64,000 nt of DNA from Conchocele bisecta (GCA_029237695.1 CM055271.1:80735488-80799487); one strand, 5' to 3'; positions 31,567-41,665 are shown, numbered from the stretch's first letter. Notes: generated by a model not told the origin, from the sequence alone. Numbers and translations: made by a program.

Positions 31567-31654
31567 AATTAGACTGTCGCTTGAGAGTCCATGTCGCTTC
31601 AGAGTTCAGTAGACTAATAATGACCATATGTAAGTTGTGGCTTCTTTTATAACC

Positions 31655-31760
31655 GTCACGGTGTAACGATAGTATATAAGCTGTTACAAATTGATTAATA
31701 CTTTATTACAACATTCAACATACCACTTGTACCAGCTTATATACTATCGTTACACCGAGA
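31655..31760. repeat. 25-bp inverted repeat
   Basis: 31659-31683 (CGGTGTAACGATAGTATATA + AGCTG) and 31733-31757 are exact reverse complements, loop 49 bp. It sits at the junction between the truncated Gypsy-2 and the Polinton fragment. Confidence 0.8.
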
Positions 31761-31794
31761 GTGAAACCGGAGAGTCACCAGATGTTAGAAGATT

Positions 31795-32492
31795 TTATGA
31801 TATTATACAAGAAAAAATTTAGAAATAAAAAATAAAAGATTTGATATAAATGAGATAGGGTTTAGTGAAGATGGTAGCCCTATTAAATGGAGTATCAAAT
31901 TTAATTTTCAACCTACCGGATCCTATTCATTAAATAACTCATGTATTGGAAACAATTGATAATATCATTCAAGATTCTTTTAACGATATTTTTAAAAAAG
32001 CAAGCAAGCGATTAGCGTTTCATATTCTCATGTATGAAACGTCCAAAATTTAATTTCCACAAAATTCACAAAACAGGAATTAATTTTAACCATACATTGT
32101 TTTTAAAGTTAGGTGGAAATCCAAAACTATTAAACAATACATTTTTTTCAAGCAGTGATGCAAATGATTATTTCCCACATTTGTCAAATTTAAATGAGGG
32201 ATTTAATAATTTGTTTGTTTACTCTGATATTGTTGAATATTCTATTGTGGGACATATTCAAGCTCCGATTTTAAGAGTTGTACCATTCAAAACAACAAAT
32301 TCAATTGAAAATGATAGTGGCAGTCAATATATTAACCATGAATTTTTAAACTTACATTATGTGCCTATTGGCATAATGAATTTATTTGTAAATCCGTTTA
32401 CTCATGAAGTTGAATTCAGCAACATACCGAAAACCTATCCATCCGATAAAACATATTGGAAACTTTGTTCATTGTTTGATGACCTGTATTAA
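31795..32492 (+). pseudogene. Polinton-like capsid-region ORF, partial
   Basis: 31830-31970 encodes KRFDINEIGFSEDGSPIKWS and, after a frame change, a second piece. An open frame from 32034 then reads FVYSDIVEYSIVGHIQAPIL + RVVPF and LNLHYVPIGIMNLFVNPFTH. The SDIVEYSIVG..APILRVVP segment is characteristic of a conserved ORF in Polinton/Maverick elements. I cannot say which structural protein it is. Polintons are large self-synthesising DNA transposons with virus-like capsid genes. It lies next to the integrase, protease and F54H12.2-like pieces of the same element type. Confidence 0.55.
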
Positions 32493-32639
32493 AATTCCAT
32501 GAAAATAAACAGAAAGTATAAATTCAATAGTTATTGGTTAGCAAGAACCAAAACCGAAAGTAACATGAATAATCCTGAGGAATTTCTTTGTCTTTCCAGG
32601 AAGGCAACCTACATGTGTGACGTCACCAACATAAACTAT

Positions 32640-32815
32640 ATAATCCAGTGCTCCAGATAAGCAGCGTATTTGCTTAAATACCCAACTCAAATTGCCAAAA
32701 ACCGAAAAACAGAAGTAACGAGTATCAAAAAGCAATAAAAAATGTGTGGTACCACAAATAGCACATATTTTTCTTATTCAACATGAAAACACATCTTGGT
32801 ATTTCATTAGAAGTG
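32640..32815. repeat. partial copy of the 36.5-36.9 kb fold-back element, inverted
   Basis: GTGCTCCAGATAAGCAGCGT, TTGCTTAAATACCCAACT, ATTTTTCTTATTCAACATGA and AACACATCTTGGTAT are the reverse complement, with indels, of sequence at 36660-36865. It is one arm of that element. Confidence 0.65.
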
Positions 32816-32884
32816 TTGCTCCTATGCTCAATAAAGTAAATCCAATAAATCCATAAGCTGTGCACATGGCTGTTGCTCATATGC

Positions 32885-32920
32885 GACTGTGACTGGAGAA
32901 ATGGGGCTTATGGCATTTCT
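32885..32920 (+). repeat. terminus of MITE family A (solo end)
   Basis: CGACTGTGACTGGAGAAATG then GGGCTTATGGCATTTCTGG matches the family-A end. The partner end is absent, so this is a truncated copy. Confidence 0.6.
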
Positions 32921-33079
32921 GGCCATATAATTTATGTTCAAAATTTGGCTCAAATGGACGGTTGAAAATACCATGACCATTGCAATTTACATCAACACAA
33001 TACATCATTTTGTAATGTTTTTGGCTGGAATAGCTTGTTTCATTCCATACAATGCATGTGTAACCTCAATTTAATTTGA

Positions 33080-33600
33080 GGTATTGACAGAAATTGGGGT
33101 CCTCTTAATACTACGATGGTATGTTCGGTTGTATCCATCAACAATATTTTGTAAAATATCAATATATTTTCTAGTTTGATGATATGTGAAATATTTCCAC
33201 ATACGTGTTTTTAAAGTTCTTTGAAATCGTTCAACTATACTTGCTTTAGTTTCAGGGTTTTCGGTTGTGAAAAATGAATGTGCTTAGATTTCAAGAAAAT
33301 GTTTATTTTTAAATTCCGTTCCTTTATCGCTTTGTAAAGACTGTGGCTTACGTTTTGATGTTTTCAGTATCAAATCAAACGCGTTAATCAATGTTTTCCC
33401 CGTTTTGTTAGGAAGGGGTATGACCCATGCATATTTTGAAAATACATCTATTACACACAATAGATATCTTTGATTCTCATTTTCGCCTGAGAATTGTTGC
33501 ATATCTGCCAAATCAGCCTGCCATTGTTGATCGATACCACCTACTATTGTCTTATTACGACGTGTAAAACGTCTTTGAATTTGTTTTAGCCACTATGACG
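33080..33600 (-). pseudogene. Polinton retroviral-type integrase
   Basis: Minus-strand frame: WLKQIQRRFTRRNKTIVGGI, QQWQADLADMQQFSGENENQ, YLLCVIDVFSKYAWVIPLPN, LQSDKGTEFKNKHFLEI, a TAA at 33284, then HSFFTTENPETKASIVERFQ and RTLKTRMWKYFTYHQT. First Asp in QADLADM, second in QSDKGTEF, Glu in SIVERFQR: the full DDE triad of Polinton integrases is visible. One stop and the loss of the N-terminal zinc domain make it a pseudogene. It inserts the linear element DNA into the host genome. Confidence 0.85.
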
Positions 33601-33654
33601 TAATACAAGAAGTTTCCAACCGGATAAAATTCACGAATCTCCAACAAAATGGTT

Positions 33655-33875
33655 CACGGTATGAATATGTAAATGGATATTGTTTGTGGGGGTATGACTT
33701 GACACCTGACCAAGGCAGCGAAGAGGGGCACCTGCACCCTATAAGAACTGGAAATCTACGCCTTGAGCTTCAGTTTGCCAGAGCACTTGAAAAAGTCATC
33801 AATGTCATAGTGTTCTCAGAGTTTGATAACCAGATTGAAATAAATAGTCTTCGTGAAGTGATCACCGACTATTAA
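33655..33875 (+). pseudogene. Polinton F54H12.2-like protein, C-terminal end
   Basis: RYEYVNGYCLWGYDLTPDQG, then LHPIRTGNLRLELQFARALE, KVINVIVFSEFDNQIEI and REVITDY with a stop. This is the conserved C-terminus of the F54H12.2-like family (NGYxLxxFDLTPD, GNLRLELxFAxAL, NVIVYAEFDNxIEID) that occurs in Polintons and is thought to be structural. The upstream part is cut off at about 33655, where a repeat unit from the 34.8 kb array adjoins. Confidence 0.78.
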
Positions 33876-33937
33876 TATTGGACAATTATGAACAAAACAA
33901 ATCCTAAAAGTAACGTATTGGTGAAATCAACATCCAA

Positions 33938-34524
33938 AGATGGAAACCATCGAATTACAATACATTATGGATCGAGAAATATGGCTGAAGAGATTAAACG
34001 GAATAGTATGCCCAAAAGACAAGCTACCAAATCACAGACCATTAGACGTCCAGGCATACATAATCAACACGGATAATTCTGATCAACCTGGAAAACATTG
34101 GATAGCCATTGTATTTGATCAGAAGAATGAAGCCATCTACTTTGACTCCTATGGATTACCACCACTACACGCAGAAATATTGTCTTTCTTGACAAACAAT
34201 TCTACGAAATGGACATTTAACAAACAGAGAGTACAAAGTGTATTCAGTACAACATGTGGAAAATACTGTGTGTTTGTGTTGATTGCAATTGCAAGAGGAA
34301 ATACTCTGCGTCTCTGTATTCAACAAACATTCAGTTCATCAGATTACTTCAAGAATGATAGGACTATAACGATCTGGTTCAAACATCACTTCGGAACACT
34401 CTACGAAGGACCTCAACAAAGTTCAACATCTGTCAGGTGTCAATGTTGTAAACCACAACAATATCATCATGCCATGTCTTTGCATTTTCCAAAATTACTT
34501 CATGTTGCAAATATGTTAACATAA
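33938..34524 (+). pseudogene. Polinton adenain-like cysteine protease
   Basis: 194-residue frame: METIELQYIMDREIWLKRLN, DVQAYIINTDNSDQPGKHWI (His53), AIYFDSYGLPPLHAEILSFL (Asp69), VFSTTCGKYCVFVLIAIARG (Cys106). HW..V, DSYG and CGxYC are the hallmarks of adenovirus-type maturation proteases carried by Polintons. The enzyme is expected to cleave capsid precursors. The frame is open and close to the family length (about 200), with a variant C-terminus. It may be intact, but it is listed as a pseudogene since its element is rearranged. It lies 63 bp downstream of the F54H12.2-like end on the same strand. Confidence 0.8.
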
Positions 34525-34840
34525 TATTGCATGTACTTTTGTAAAGATCAAATATGAATATCATATCTGGTCTATAATTCCATGTTGTAAATATGTTGTT
34601 GTTCAATAAAATATTGTTAAAACTTTACATATCTTGTATTCAATTTTTTCCCACTATAAATTGAAAAAATACCAATATATTGATTTACAATCAATATTTA
34701 TTTTCATTAACTTTTGTCAATATTAGAGTTGTCAGAAGTGGATGAAAAATATTTCTAGGATATTTTCATATGTATTTGATAATATTGGAGTTGTCAAAAA
34801 TATTTGAAAATTATATGGGGGAACAGTACATACCGAGTCT
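34525..34840. other. AT-rich 3' flank of the Polinton protease
   Basis: Contains AATAAAATATTG at about 34603, a possible polyadenylation signal, and two copies of a TATTxGAGTTGTCA word near 34720 and 34785. No gene. Confidence 0.4.
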
Positions 34841-34844
34841 ACCA

Positions 34845-35190
34845 TCCCGGATAAAATTCACGAATCAACAAAATGGTTCAGGGGTGTCACTATGGTACGG
34901 TTTTTAACCACTATAACTTAATGCAAGAAGTTTCCAACCAGGATAAAATTCACGAGTCTCCATCAAAATGTTTCAGGGGTGTCACTATGGTACGGTTTTA
35001 ACCACTATAGCGTAAAACAAGAAGTTTCCACCCGGATAAAATTCACGAATCTCCATCAAAATGTTTCAGGGTGTCACTATGGTACGGTTTTAACCGGATA
35101 AAATTCACGAATCTCCATCAAAATGTTTCAGGGGTGTCACTATGGTACGGTTTTAACCACTATAGCGTAAAACAAGAAGTTTCCACCCCT
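34845..35190. repeat. tandem repeat, 62-92 bp unit, about four copies
   Basis: The unit is (G)GATAAAATTCACGAATCTCC, ATCAAAATGTTTCAGGGGTG, TCACTATGGTACGGTTTTAA, CCACTATAGCGTAAAACAAG, AAGTTTCCACC. Landmarks ATAAAATTCACGA fall at about 34851, 34943, 35036 and 35098. One unit is a 62-bp short form. A stray unit lies at 33588-33650, between the Polinton integrase and the F54H12.2-like piece. GGTGTCACTATGGTACGGTT is also the outer arm of the fold-back just downstream. Confidence 0.85.
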
Positions 35191-35199
35191 GATAATGGG

Positions 35200-35332
35200 A
35201 GTAATAAGGGGTGACACCTATGGTACGGTCTTTTAACATGTGTTTTTTCCATAGACACCCGGTGCGAGGGTAAAAAATGTCTATGGAAAAAACACATGTT
35301 AAAAAACCGTACCATAGTGTCACCCATTACTA
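35200..35332. mobile_element. fold-back element adjoining the tandem array
   Basis: Perfect 23-bp inner arms AACATGTGTTTTTTCCATAG+ACA (35235-35257) and its complement (35278-35300), with 20-bp loop. Outer arms GGTGACACCTATGGTACGG / CCGTACCATAGTGTCACCC extend them to nearly 50 bp. The CATAGACA core resembles the palindromes in C1 (12991-13027) and C2. Confidence 0.8.
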
Positions 35333-36150
35333 CTTTTGGAGTAAATACCAAAATCAGAACTAGCTATTTACATCATGAAAATGTATACTCAGCCGTAAAA
35401 TTAGAATGACCGAACCTGGTGTCGGGTCAATACCACACCATTGTCCGTTAGTTACATATCAACAAGTAATCAGATTAGCACTAATCGTGTTGCCTTTTAA
35501 TAAGGTATGACAGGATTTCCTCCTCATGTACAAGAAGGCCGAAAATGAGGTATAAACCATGTCGACATTCCGATGAAGAGGAACACTGATCTTCACATTA
35601 CCCTTCGCGTGCGGGCAACCAACCACCCACCGAAACGTATATAATAGACATTGTAATCAGATAGTGCGCAGCAAAAATAATTGAGAGACGTTGAGTCGAG
35701 AGAGTGACTCAGTTGATTCCATCACCAAGATAACAGTTTTCTACAAAACATATCTATGGAAGAAACCTGGACAAGTGTTTAGATCCCGAGACTAAACAAG
35801 AGTCATGTGTGTGCAAGACACATAATTCACCGTCGCCGACGAAAGCCATTGTATGAACGTTTGCCTCAAGATTATGTTTATCGTCTTCTTCGACATCAGA
35901 GGTGTCGTGATGATAACCCCAGATATATACCATAACACAGAACCCACTTGGGCATACACAACTTAAATATATCATGTATGGGCAGTGTAAGATTAATTAG
36001 TACTCGTGTCAAATTGTGTAATGCGTATATACCATATTCACTGATGAATATCTTTGTGTTCTGTTCCAATTACCGTTATTTTAGAACATTATGCTTAGTT
36101 TTGGATTTGATGCACGACCCATTTCAAACACCATTAGTTTGAATGTTGTG
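35333..36150. other. no gene recognised
   Basis: Short frames only on both strands, no recognisable domain, AT-rich. Confidence 0.35.
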
Positions 36151-36445
36151 TGTTCTAATGTTGTCTATGTTAAATGTATTGTCAGCTGCACTTTCGCGTA
36201 AGCTGTCAAACATGTCGTTCAGGAAAGATATGAATACAATTCCGGACATCGGATCACCCTGTTTGACCACTTCATTTGAGGCAAAGAAGTCAGACATTTA
36301 TTATTAAATTTGACGCACAGGTTCACTTGATTGTACATTCCTCAAATAACTTTAACCATATCTGAGCTTCAATCTTGAGTAATTAACTTCTGCCATAACA
36401 TCCGTCTGTTTACACTATCAAACGCCTTTTGGTAGTCCACACACA
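36150..36445 (-). pseudogene. Jockey/CR1-like LINE reverse transcriptase fragment
   Basis: Minus strand: YTVCVDYQKAFDSVNRRMLW (RT motif A, D..KAFD) with a stop soon after, and further on VVKQGDPMSGIVFISFLNDM (motif B). The YADD box is absent; the fragment ends before it. There are stops between the two motifs. RT here would copy LINE RNA at the target. Opposite strand to the C-terminal LINE fragment at 37480. Confidence 0.72.
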
Positions 36446-36507
36446 CTGTATATATATGTTCATGTATTTCAGTACTTCCGTGTGTTCTTATTATTGTTTG
36501 GTCATGG

Positions 36508-36866
36508 AATCCAGAGCTCCAGATAAGGAATTAGTAATTGAGTATTTTAATTTCATCACTTCTGAAACATTTGGGTATTTCAAAATTTTAATTGGGTAAA
36601 CTAAAATCACACTACTGTTTACACAACAACAGATAGCAATTATTGAATAGTTTGCTTTGAAACGAAAATATACCAAGATGTGTTTTCATGGAAAATAAGA
36701 AAAATATGCTATATTTGTGGTCTGTTTATTGTTTTCTGCAGCACGATAAAGGTACTACACAATTCTTATTGCTTTTTGATGCTCGATACTTCTGATTTCA
36801 ATTGGGTTTTTGGTAATTTTAATTGGGTATTTAAGCAAATATGCAGCTTATCTGGAGCTCTGGAAT
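36508..36866. mobile_element. fold-back transposon with AGAGCTCCAGATAA ends
   Basis: 17-bp perfect terminal inverted repeats TCCAGAGCTCCAGATAA (36510-36526) and complement (36848-36864). AAT at 36508-36510 and 36864-36866 is a candidate short target duplication that overlaps the repeat. Internal sequence includes ATTGGGTATTT(AA) words on both arms. No coding capacity. An inverted partial copy lies at 32640-32815, and the small MITE at 10581-10760 has similar ends. Confidence 0.72.
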
Positions 36867-36869
36867 CAA

Positions 36870-37140
36870 GAACCCGTACGTGTACCCCACGGGTTCCGTA
36901 AGGTGCACGTGCGGACACGGTGCGAGCGCGTGCGAATGATGTACGGGCTTTGGAATGCCCGTACGGGCGGTACGTTGGGCCGGTACGGGTCCAACAAGGG
37001 GTCTATTCGATTTGTAAAGGCCGTACGGGTACGTGAGAGCACGTACGGTGCACATAGGACCCAACATATATCTGCCGAACTCAAAAGGGACGCGTACGGG
37101 CACTGGTACAGGCCCCGCACAACTGTTTACGGCATTCTAC
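36870..37140. other. CpG-rich island with repeated CGTACGGG words
   Basis: About 270 bp of unusually GC- and CpG-rich DNA directly after the fold-back end. GTACGGG/CCCGTAC recurs at about 36875, 36942, 36958, 36982, 37020 and 37096, together with ACGTGC/GCACGT words. Frames across it are Arg-rich and not like any protein I know. It could be a promoter-like island, an unmethylated repeat, or a fragment of another mobile element. Confidence 0.5.
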
Positions 37141-37479
37141 TGGCCTAACATCGTAGAAAGTCCGTGTCAACTTTCAGCCCGGGCTATACTGCGAAAATCT
37201 GAAAATCTTCGAACAAAATGTGCGGCCTGCGATTATCCACATGGTCTCATGGTTGTATCCCTTACTTGGCCCGTAAATTGCCCGGGAGCTTCATGTGGCC
37301 GGGGCTTAATTTGTGTTGGAGGATAACTCACAACATTCTTCTAACTATTTACGTAATTAAGATATTCGTTAGAAACGGACATTTTACTTTTACATTGTCT
37401 ATGCCATAAATGACTCCATTGTATATGTGTTCAATCAATATGAATTTACATTACAACACATGAAAAATGCAAATTATTT

Positions 37480-38330
37480 GATAAATTAGTGTCTAGCGTG
37501 TTAAATTACTCATCAGAAATATGGGGGTTTCACATTGGAAAAGATATTGAAAACATACATACTAAATGTCTACGAAAGCTATTATGTTTCAACAAATCGA
37601 CCAATCTAATAGGACTATATGGATAATTGGGCAGAGTTCCACTAAGGCTAATGCGTAAGGTTCACATAACCCGATAACACTATTAAAATTAAATGACGAT
37701 AGTATAACCAAACTAATGTATAACATGCTAAAAAACGACGCAGAAAATAATATAACCTATACTAACACAAACTGTGCTTATCAGATAAAAACAATGATTA
37801 ACGATATAGGGTTAACAGAGTTATGGGTGAATCAAGACACATTGATCAATAATAATATAAACTACATCGTGCAAATTAGACATAGGGTTTTAGACAATTA
37901 CTATCAATCCTGGTATAACGATATAAATAGTTCTCAACGACTCTCATCGTATTCGAGGTATAAAACTACTCTTACGTTAGAACCATACATAGACATTATA
38001 ATGAATATAAAATATAAAATTGCATTATCACGATTTCGATTATGTTCCCATACTTTAGAAATAGAATGAGGTAGATACCATAATATTCCTAGAGACGAAA
38101 GAAAATGTAAATGCTGTAACCTAAACTCAGTAGAAAGCGAATATCATTTTCTCATCGTATGTCCTCTGTACTCAAACCTAAGAAGACAATATTTCAAACC
38201 TTATTTTTGCAGATGGCCAACACTAAATAAATATGATAATTTAATGACATCAACAAATATAAATACAGTAATTAATTTGTCAAAATATATTTATTTTGCT
38301 AACAATTTAAGGAAAGAATTAAAAGAATGA
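37480..38330 (+). pseudogene. Jockey/CR1-like LINE, C-terminal end of ORF2
   Basis: Reads VSSVLNYSSEIWGFHIGKDI, then after stops KLMYNMLKNDAENNITYTNT, WVNQDTLINNNINYIVQIRH, RYKTTLTLEPYIDIIMNIKY, ALSRFRLCSHTLEIE, a TGA, and RYHNIPRDERKCKCCNLNSV + ESEYHFLIVCPLYS. This is the thumb-to-C-terminus of animal LINE ORF2 ending in the C-x2-C...H-x4-C knuckle (CKCC...HFLIVC). It runs to a TGA at about 38329. At least three stops; inactive. Confidence 0.8.
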
Positions 38331-38845
38331 TCAAAACATGATTTTCATCTCAGTTATTAATATTTCACATACGGTAGTACTACAATAGATCTACAACACA
38401 AGTGTGAAATGTGGAATGAGAAGGATGTCTGCAATACGCTAACACAATTTATGTCATTTATAATATCCCAGCAAACATCGGTATCTCATTACACATTACA
38501 CATATATCTGATTAGTAATAAGCATATATCGTTGCAACCAGCATATACACGAATCAGACTGCATATATGTGGACACTGGCTCGATATACGCTGTTTTCAG
38601 CATTCATTATCCACACAAGTAAAAGCTCCTTCATTTCCATTCTGAAAATCTTTATTTCATGTGCACTACACAATTTCGTTTTAATGACTAGAAGCATTGT
38701 ATTGCTTTATGCTGAATAAAATATGTTGTATTGTATTGTATATGGTGAATAATGAATGCGACGAGAACACAGCAATAAAGTCTGAATGAAGCACAACATG
38801 CGAATACGTCCCATATAGTATACTAGTCGTGAAACATTAATATTG
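38331..38845. other. AT-rich spacer
   Basis: No coding sequence. TTGTATTGTATTGTATATG at about 38725 is a simple repeat that may be the 3' tail of the preceding LINE. Confidence 0.4.
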
Positions 38846-38847
38846 TA

Positions 38848-39868
38848 GCTGTGACTGGAGAAATGGGGCTTATGTAATGTATGACCGTTGTAGCTCCTGA
38901 TCTAATAGCACACTCCTGGAGCTTATATACTCTTTATTTCCTCCATAATATAGAGTATATAGAGTATATATAGAGTATATAGAGTATATATCACCCATTC
39001 GAAATTAATAGATGATATCAAACTTTCAAATCGATGATATCATGTATTCGAATGATTGATACCACCAATTAAAAAGGAATGTGTGATATCACCCATTTGA
39101 ATAAGTGATGTTACCTATTCGAAAGGGTGATATCACCCATTCATTCTGAATTGGTGATATCATCCTTTCGAATAGGTGATATCACCGATTCGAATGGGTG
39201 ATATCATTTATTTGTTTTGAATTAGTGATATAATCGATTCGAATACATGATATCACCTATTCGAATGGGTGATATCACCGATTAAAAAGGAATGTATGAT
39301 ATGACCTATTCGAATGCATGATATCACCCATTCGAATGAGTGATATCACCTATTCGAAAGGGTGATATCACCCATTCATTCTGAATTTGTGATATCCTTT
39401 CGAATAGGTGATATCACCGATTCGAATGGGCGGTATCACAAAGTGCTATTAAAGTCCAAAACGGCGGCCCATACGATATGACATGAGTCATGGTGATATC
39501 ACAGATTCAAATAGGCGATATCATGTATTCGAATCAGTGATTTCACGTTTAAAAAGGAATGGGTGATATCACCTATTCGAAAGGATGATATCATCTATTT
39601 CTATTGGAAAGGATGATATCACTAATTCGAAAGGATGATATCATCTATTTATATTGGTAAGGGCGATATGAGCAATTCAGAATGATATCATCCTTTCGAA
39701 TAGGTGATATCACCGATTCGAATGGGTAATATTACAAAGTAAAATTTAAGTCCAAAACGGCGCCCCATATATAACGAGGTGTATTGCTTATTAGAAGCAT
39801 GGTGGGTGTTTCATTGATGGAATGTCGAGCAATGTGGATCTACAATGGTCGCAATGATCTAACTATAA
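38848..39868. mobile_element. MITE A1, centre replaced by a tandem array
   Basis: The left end GCTGTGACTGGAGAAATGGG and subterminal GTATGACCGTTGTAGCTCCT are at 38848-38920. The right half (GTGGGTGTTTCATTGATGGA, GAGCAATGTGGATCTACAAT, GGTCGCAATGATC) is at 39800-39868. Compared with the complete copy at 46474-46682, about 850 bp has been added in the middle, made up mostly of the array described next. Confidence 0.7.
38995..39745. repeat. palindromic tandem array GGTGATATCACC / ATTCGAAT
   Basis: About 35 repeats of a 20-bp unit made of two palindromes, GGTGATATCACC and (A)TTCGAA(T), with variants (GATATCAT, CATTCATTCTGAAT, AAAAAGGAATG). Because each half is itself palindromic, the array has no orientation and can fold anywhere. 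It is preceded by a TATAGAGTATATAGAG run (38948-38990). Confidence 0.88.
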
Positions 39869-40101
39869 GTGCACTTTGAGGGAATAATTTTCAATTAATT
39901 CATAACTAAAATAATAATTTTATTTAACGAAATAAATTAAGATTGTTAATGAATGCAGTGAATGTTAGTGTTTCATACATATACACGTAGGAAATGAATG
40001 AACAATAATTTTAATAATCAAACATGAATAGGAATTGTATTTATAGGAAATACTGTATAACAGTACAAGTAGATAATTATTCCCTCAATGCGCCCTACTA
40101 T
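39869..40101. other. AT-rich spacer
   Basis: No gene or repeat recognised. Confidence 0.35.
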
Positions 40102-40465
40102 GGAGCCCCGCAGGGCACATGCATTTTTTTAATTAATTCGTTCCAACGAAATGTTCCCTCAATTTAACAATTCGTTCCCTCGAATTAACAATTCGTTCCC
40201 TCGAATTAACAATTCGTTCCAACGAAATAACAATTCGTTCCCTCAATTTAACAATTCTTTCCCTCAAGTTAACAATTCGTTCCCTCGAATTAACAATTCG
40301 TTTCCTCGAATTAACAATTCGTTCCCGTGGGAACGAATTGTTATTTCGTGGGAGCGAAATGTTAAATTGAGGGAACGAATTGTTTATTCGTGGGAACGAA
40401 TTGTTATTTCGTGGGAACGAATTAAAAAAAGAAATTATAATGTTTTATGTCCCCTGCGGGGCTCA
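40102..40465. mobile_element. fold-back element F1 with minisatellite arms
   Basis: Ends GGAGCCCCGCAGGGCAC and GTCCCCTGCGGGGCTC are inverted. Inside, about eight copies of a 20-21 bp unit (AACAATTCGTTCCCTCGAAT) run one way to 40325, then about five copies run the other way (GGGAACGAATTGTTATTTCG) to 40420. The arms are thus tandem arrays in opposite orientation. Long frames here (NNSFPRI repeats) are by-products of the 21-bp period. Confidence 0.85.
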
Positions 40466-41158
40466 TTATCCTACAGCCCTTATCATGTCGCCTTAGTTCA
40501 AGTACACTGGGGCAGAATGTCAGGTAAACATGTGTTTTCATGCATGAAGGAAGCAAATAAATGGCAGACAATTGTCATTATAATGCCAACGTTCGATTCC
40601 ATTTGCAGGACATATTTCAGTATTCTTCGAAATCAGTTACGATGAAACACTGCTCTGTGATAAGGACCCGTTCTATACCTGATCATTCTTTGATTCAAAG
40701 ATAATTGCTTCGTAAATGTGATGGAATATATGTATACCATATATTTGAACATTGCCTCGTTACTGTATCCTATACGGCACATGGAGTGGCCATCTTTGTG
40801 TGTTCAAGCCATCAGCCACTTTCACCTCTTCTGGCGTTTGACACAAAACTGAAAATGTGAAGTAGAACATATGATACAATGTAGTTAATCACATGTAGAA
40901 AAACCAGGACAACGGACGCCTATCAAGTATATTACACCAAACAGTAAACTGAGTGATCTGGGTCTGCACGGGTAGCATATGCTGTAAGTCCCAATTCTGC
41001 AATTCACATATTAATTAAAGTAACCAATTCATATTAATAAAATCAATAACAATGTCAAAAATGTCTGACACGTAATTATTACCCACATGTCAAACATACC
41101 GCGCTCACATAATGACGTTACAATGTTTGTCCACGTTGCACTGTGCAGCTTAAAGGTA
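40466..41158. other. no gene recognised
   Basis: AT-rich spacer between the two F elements, with short frames only. Confidence 0.35.
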
Positions 41159-41665
41159 CATGCTACGGAGTCCAGCAGGGGGCATGGAAATTTTTAATTA
41201 ATTCGTTCCCACGAAATAACAATTCGTTCCCTCAATTTAACAATTCGTTCCCTCGATACAATAATTCGTTTCCTCAATTTAACAATTCGTTCCCTGGATA
41301 TGACAATTCATTCCCACGAGATAACAATTCGTTCACTCAAATTATCAATTCCTTCCCACGAAATGACAATTCGTTCCATCAATTTAACAATTCGTTCCCT
41401 CGAATTAGCAATTCGTGTCCACGATATAACAATTCGTTCCCACGAATTAACAATTAGTTCCCGTGGGAACGAATTGTTATTTCGTGGGAACGAATTGTTA
41501 AAATGAGGGAACAAATCGTTTATTCGTGGGAACGAATTGTTAAATTGAGGGAACGAATTGTTAATTCGTGGGAACGAATTGTTAATTTGTGGGAACGAAT
41601 TGTTATTTCGTGGGAACGAATTAATTAAAAAAAAATTCTACCTCCCTGCGGTGCTCCGTAACATG
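41159..41665. mobile_element. fold-back element F2 with minisatellite arms
   Basis: Ends CATGCTACGGAGTCCAGCAG and CTGCGGTGCTCCGTAACATG are inverted. About 12 copies of the AACAATTCGTTCCC unit point one way (41200-41460), then about eight point the other way (41461-41620). Longer than F1 by extra units in both arms, and flanked by the same AATTAATT...AATTAATT junctions. Confidence 0.85.

Noticed and set aside
34845..35190. Possible CRISPR-like array
   Set aside because: Units are adjacent with no unique spacers, the DNA is eukaryotic, and there are no cas genes. It is a tandem repeat.
36810..37326. Arg-rich frames across the CpG island as a protein gene
   Set aside because: Several frames on both strands look equally plausible, all driven by CGTACGGG words. 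No domain, and the frame begins in the fold-back element.
40151..41514. Frames with NNSFPRI repeats on both strands, which could suggest a repeat protein
   Set aside because: The 21-bp minisatellite in the arms of F1 and F2 gives a 7-residue period by itself, and the same peptides appear on both strands.
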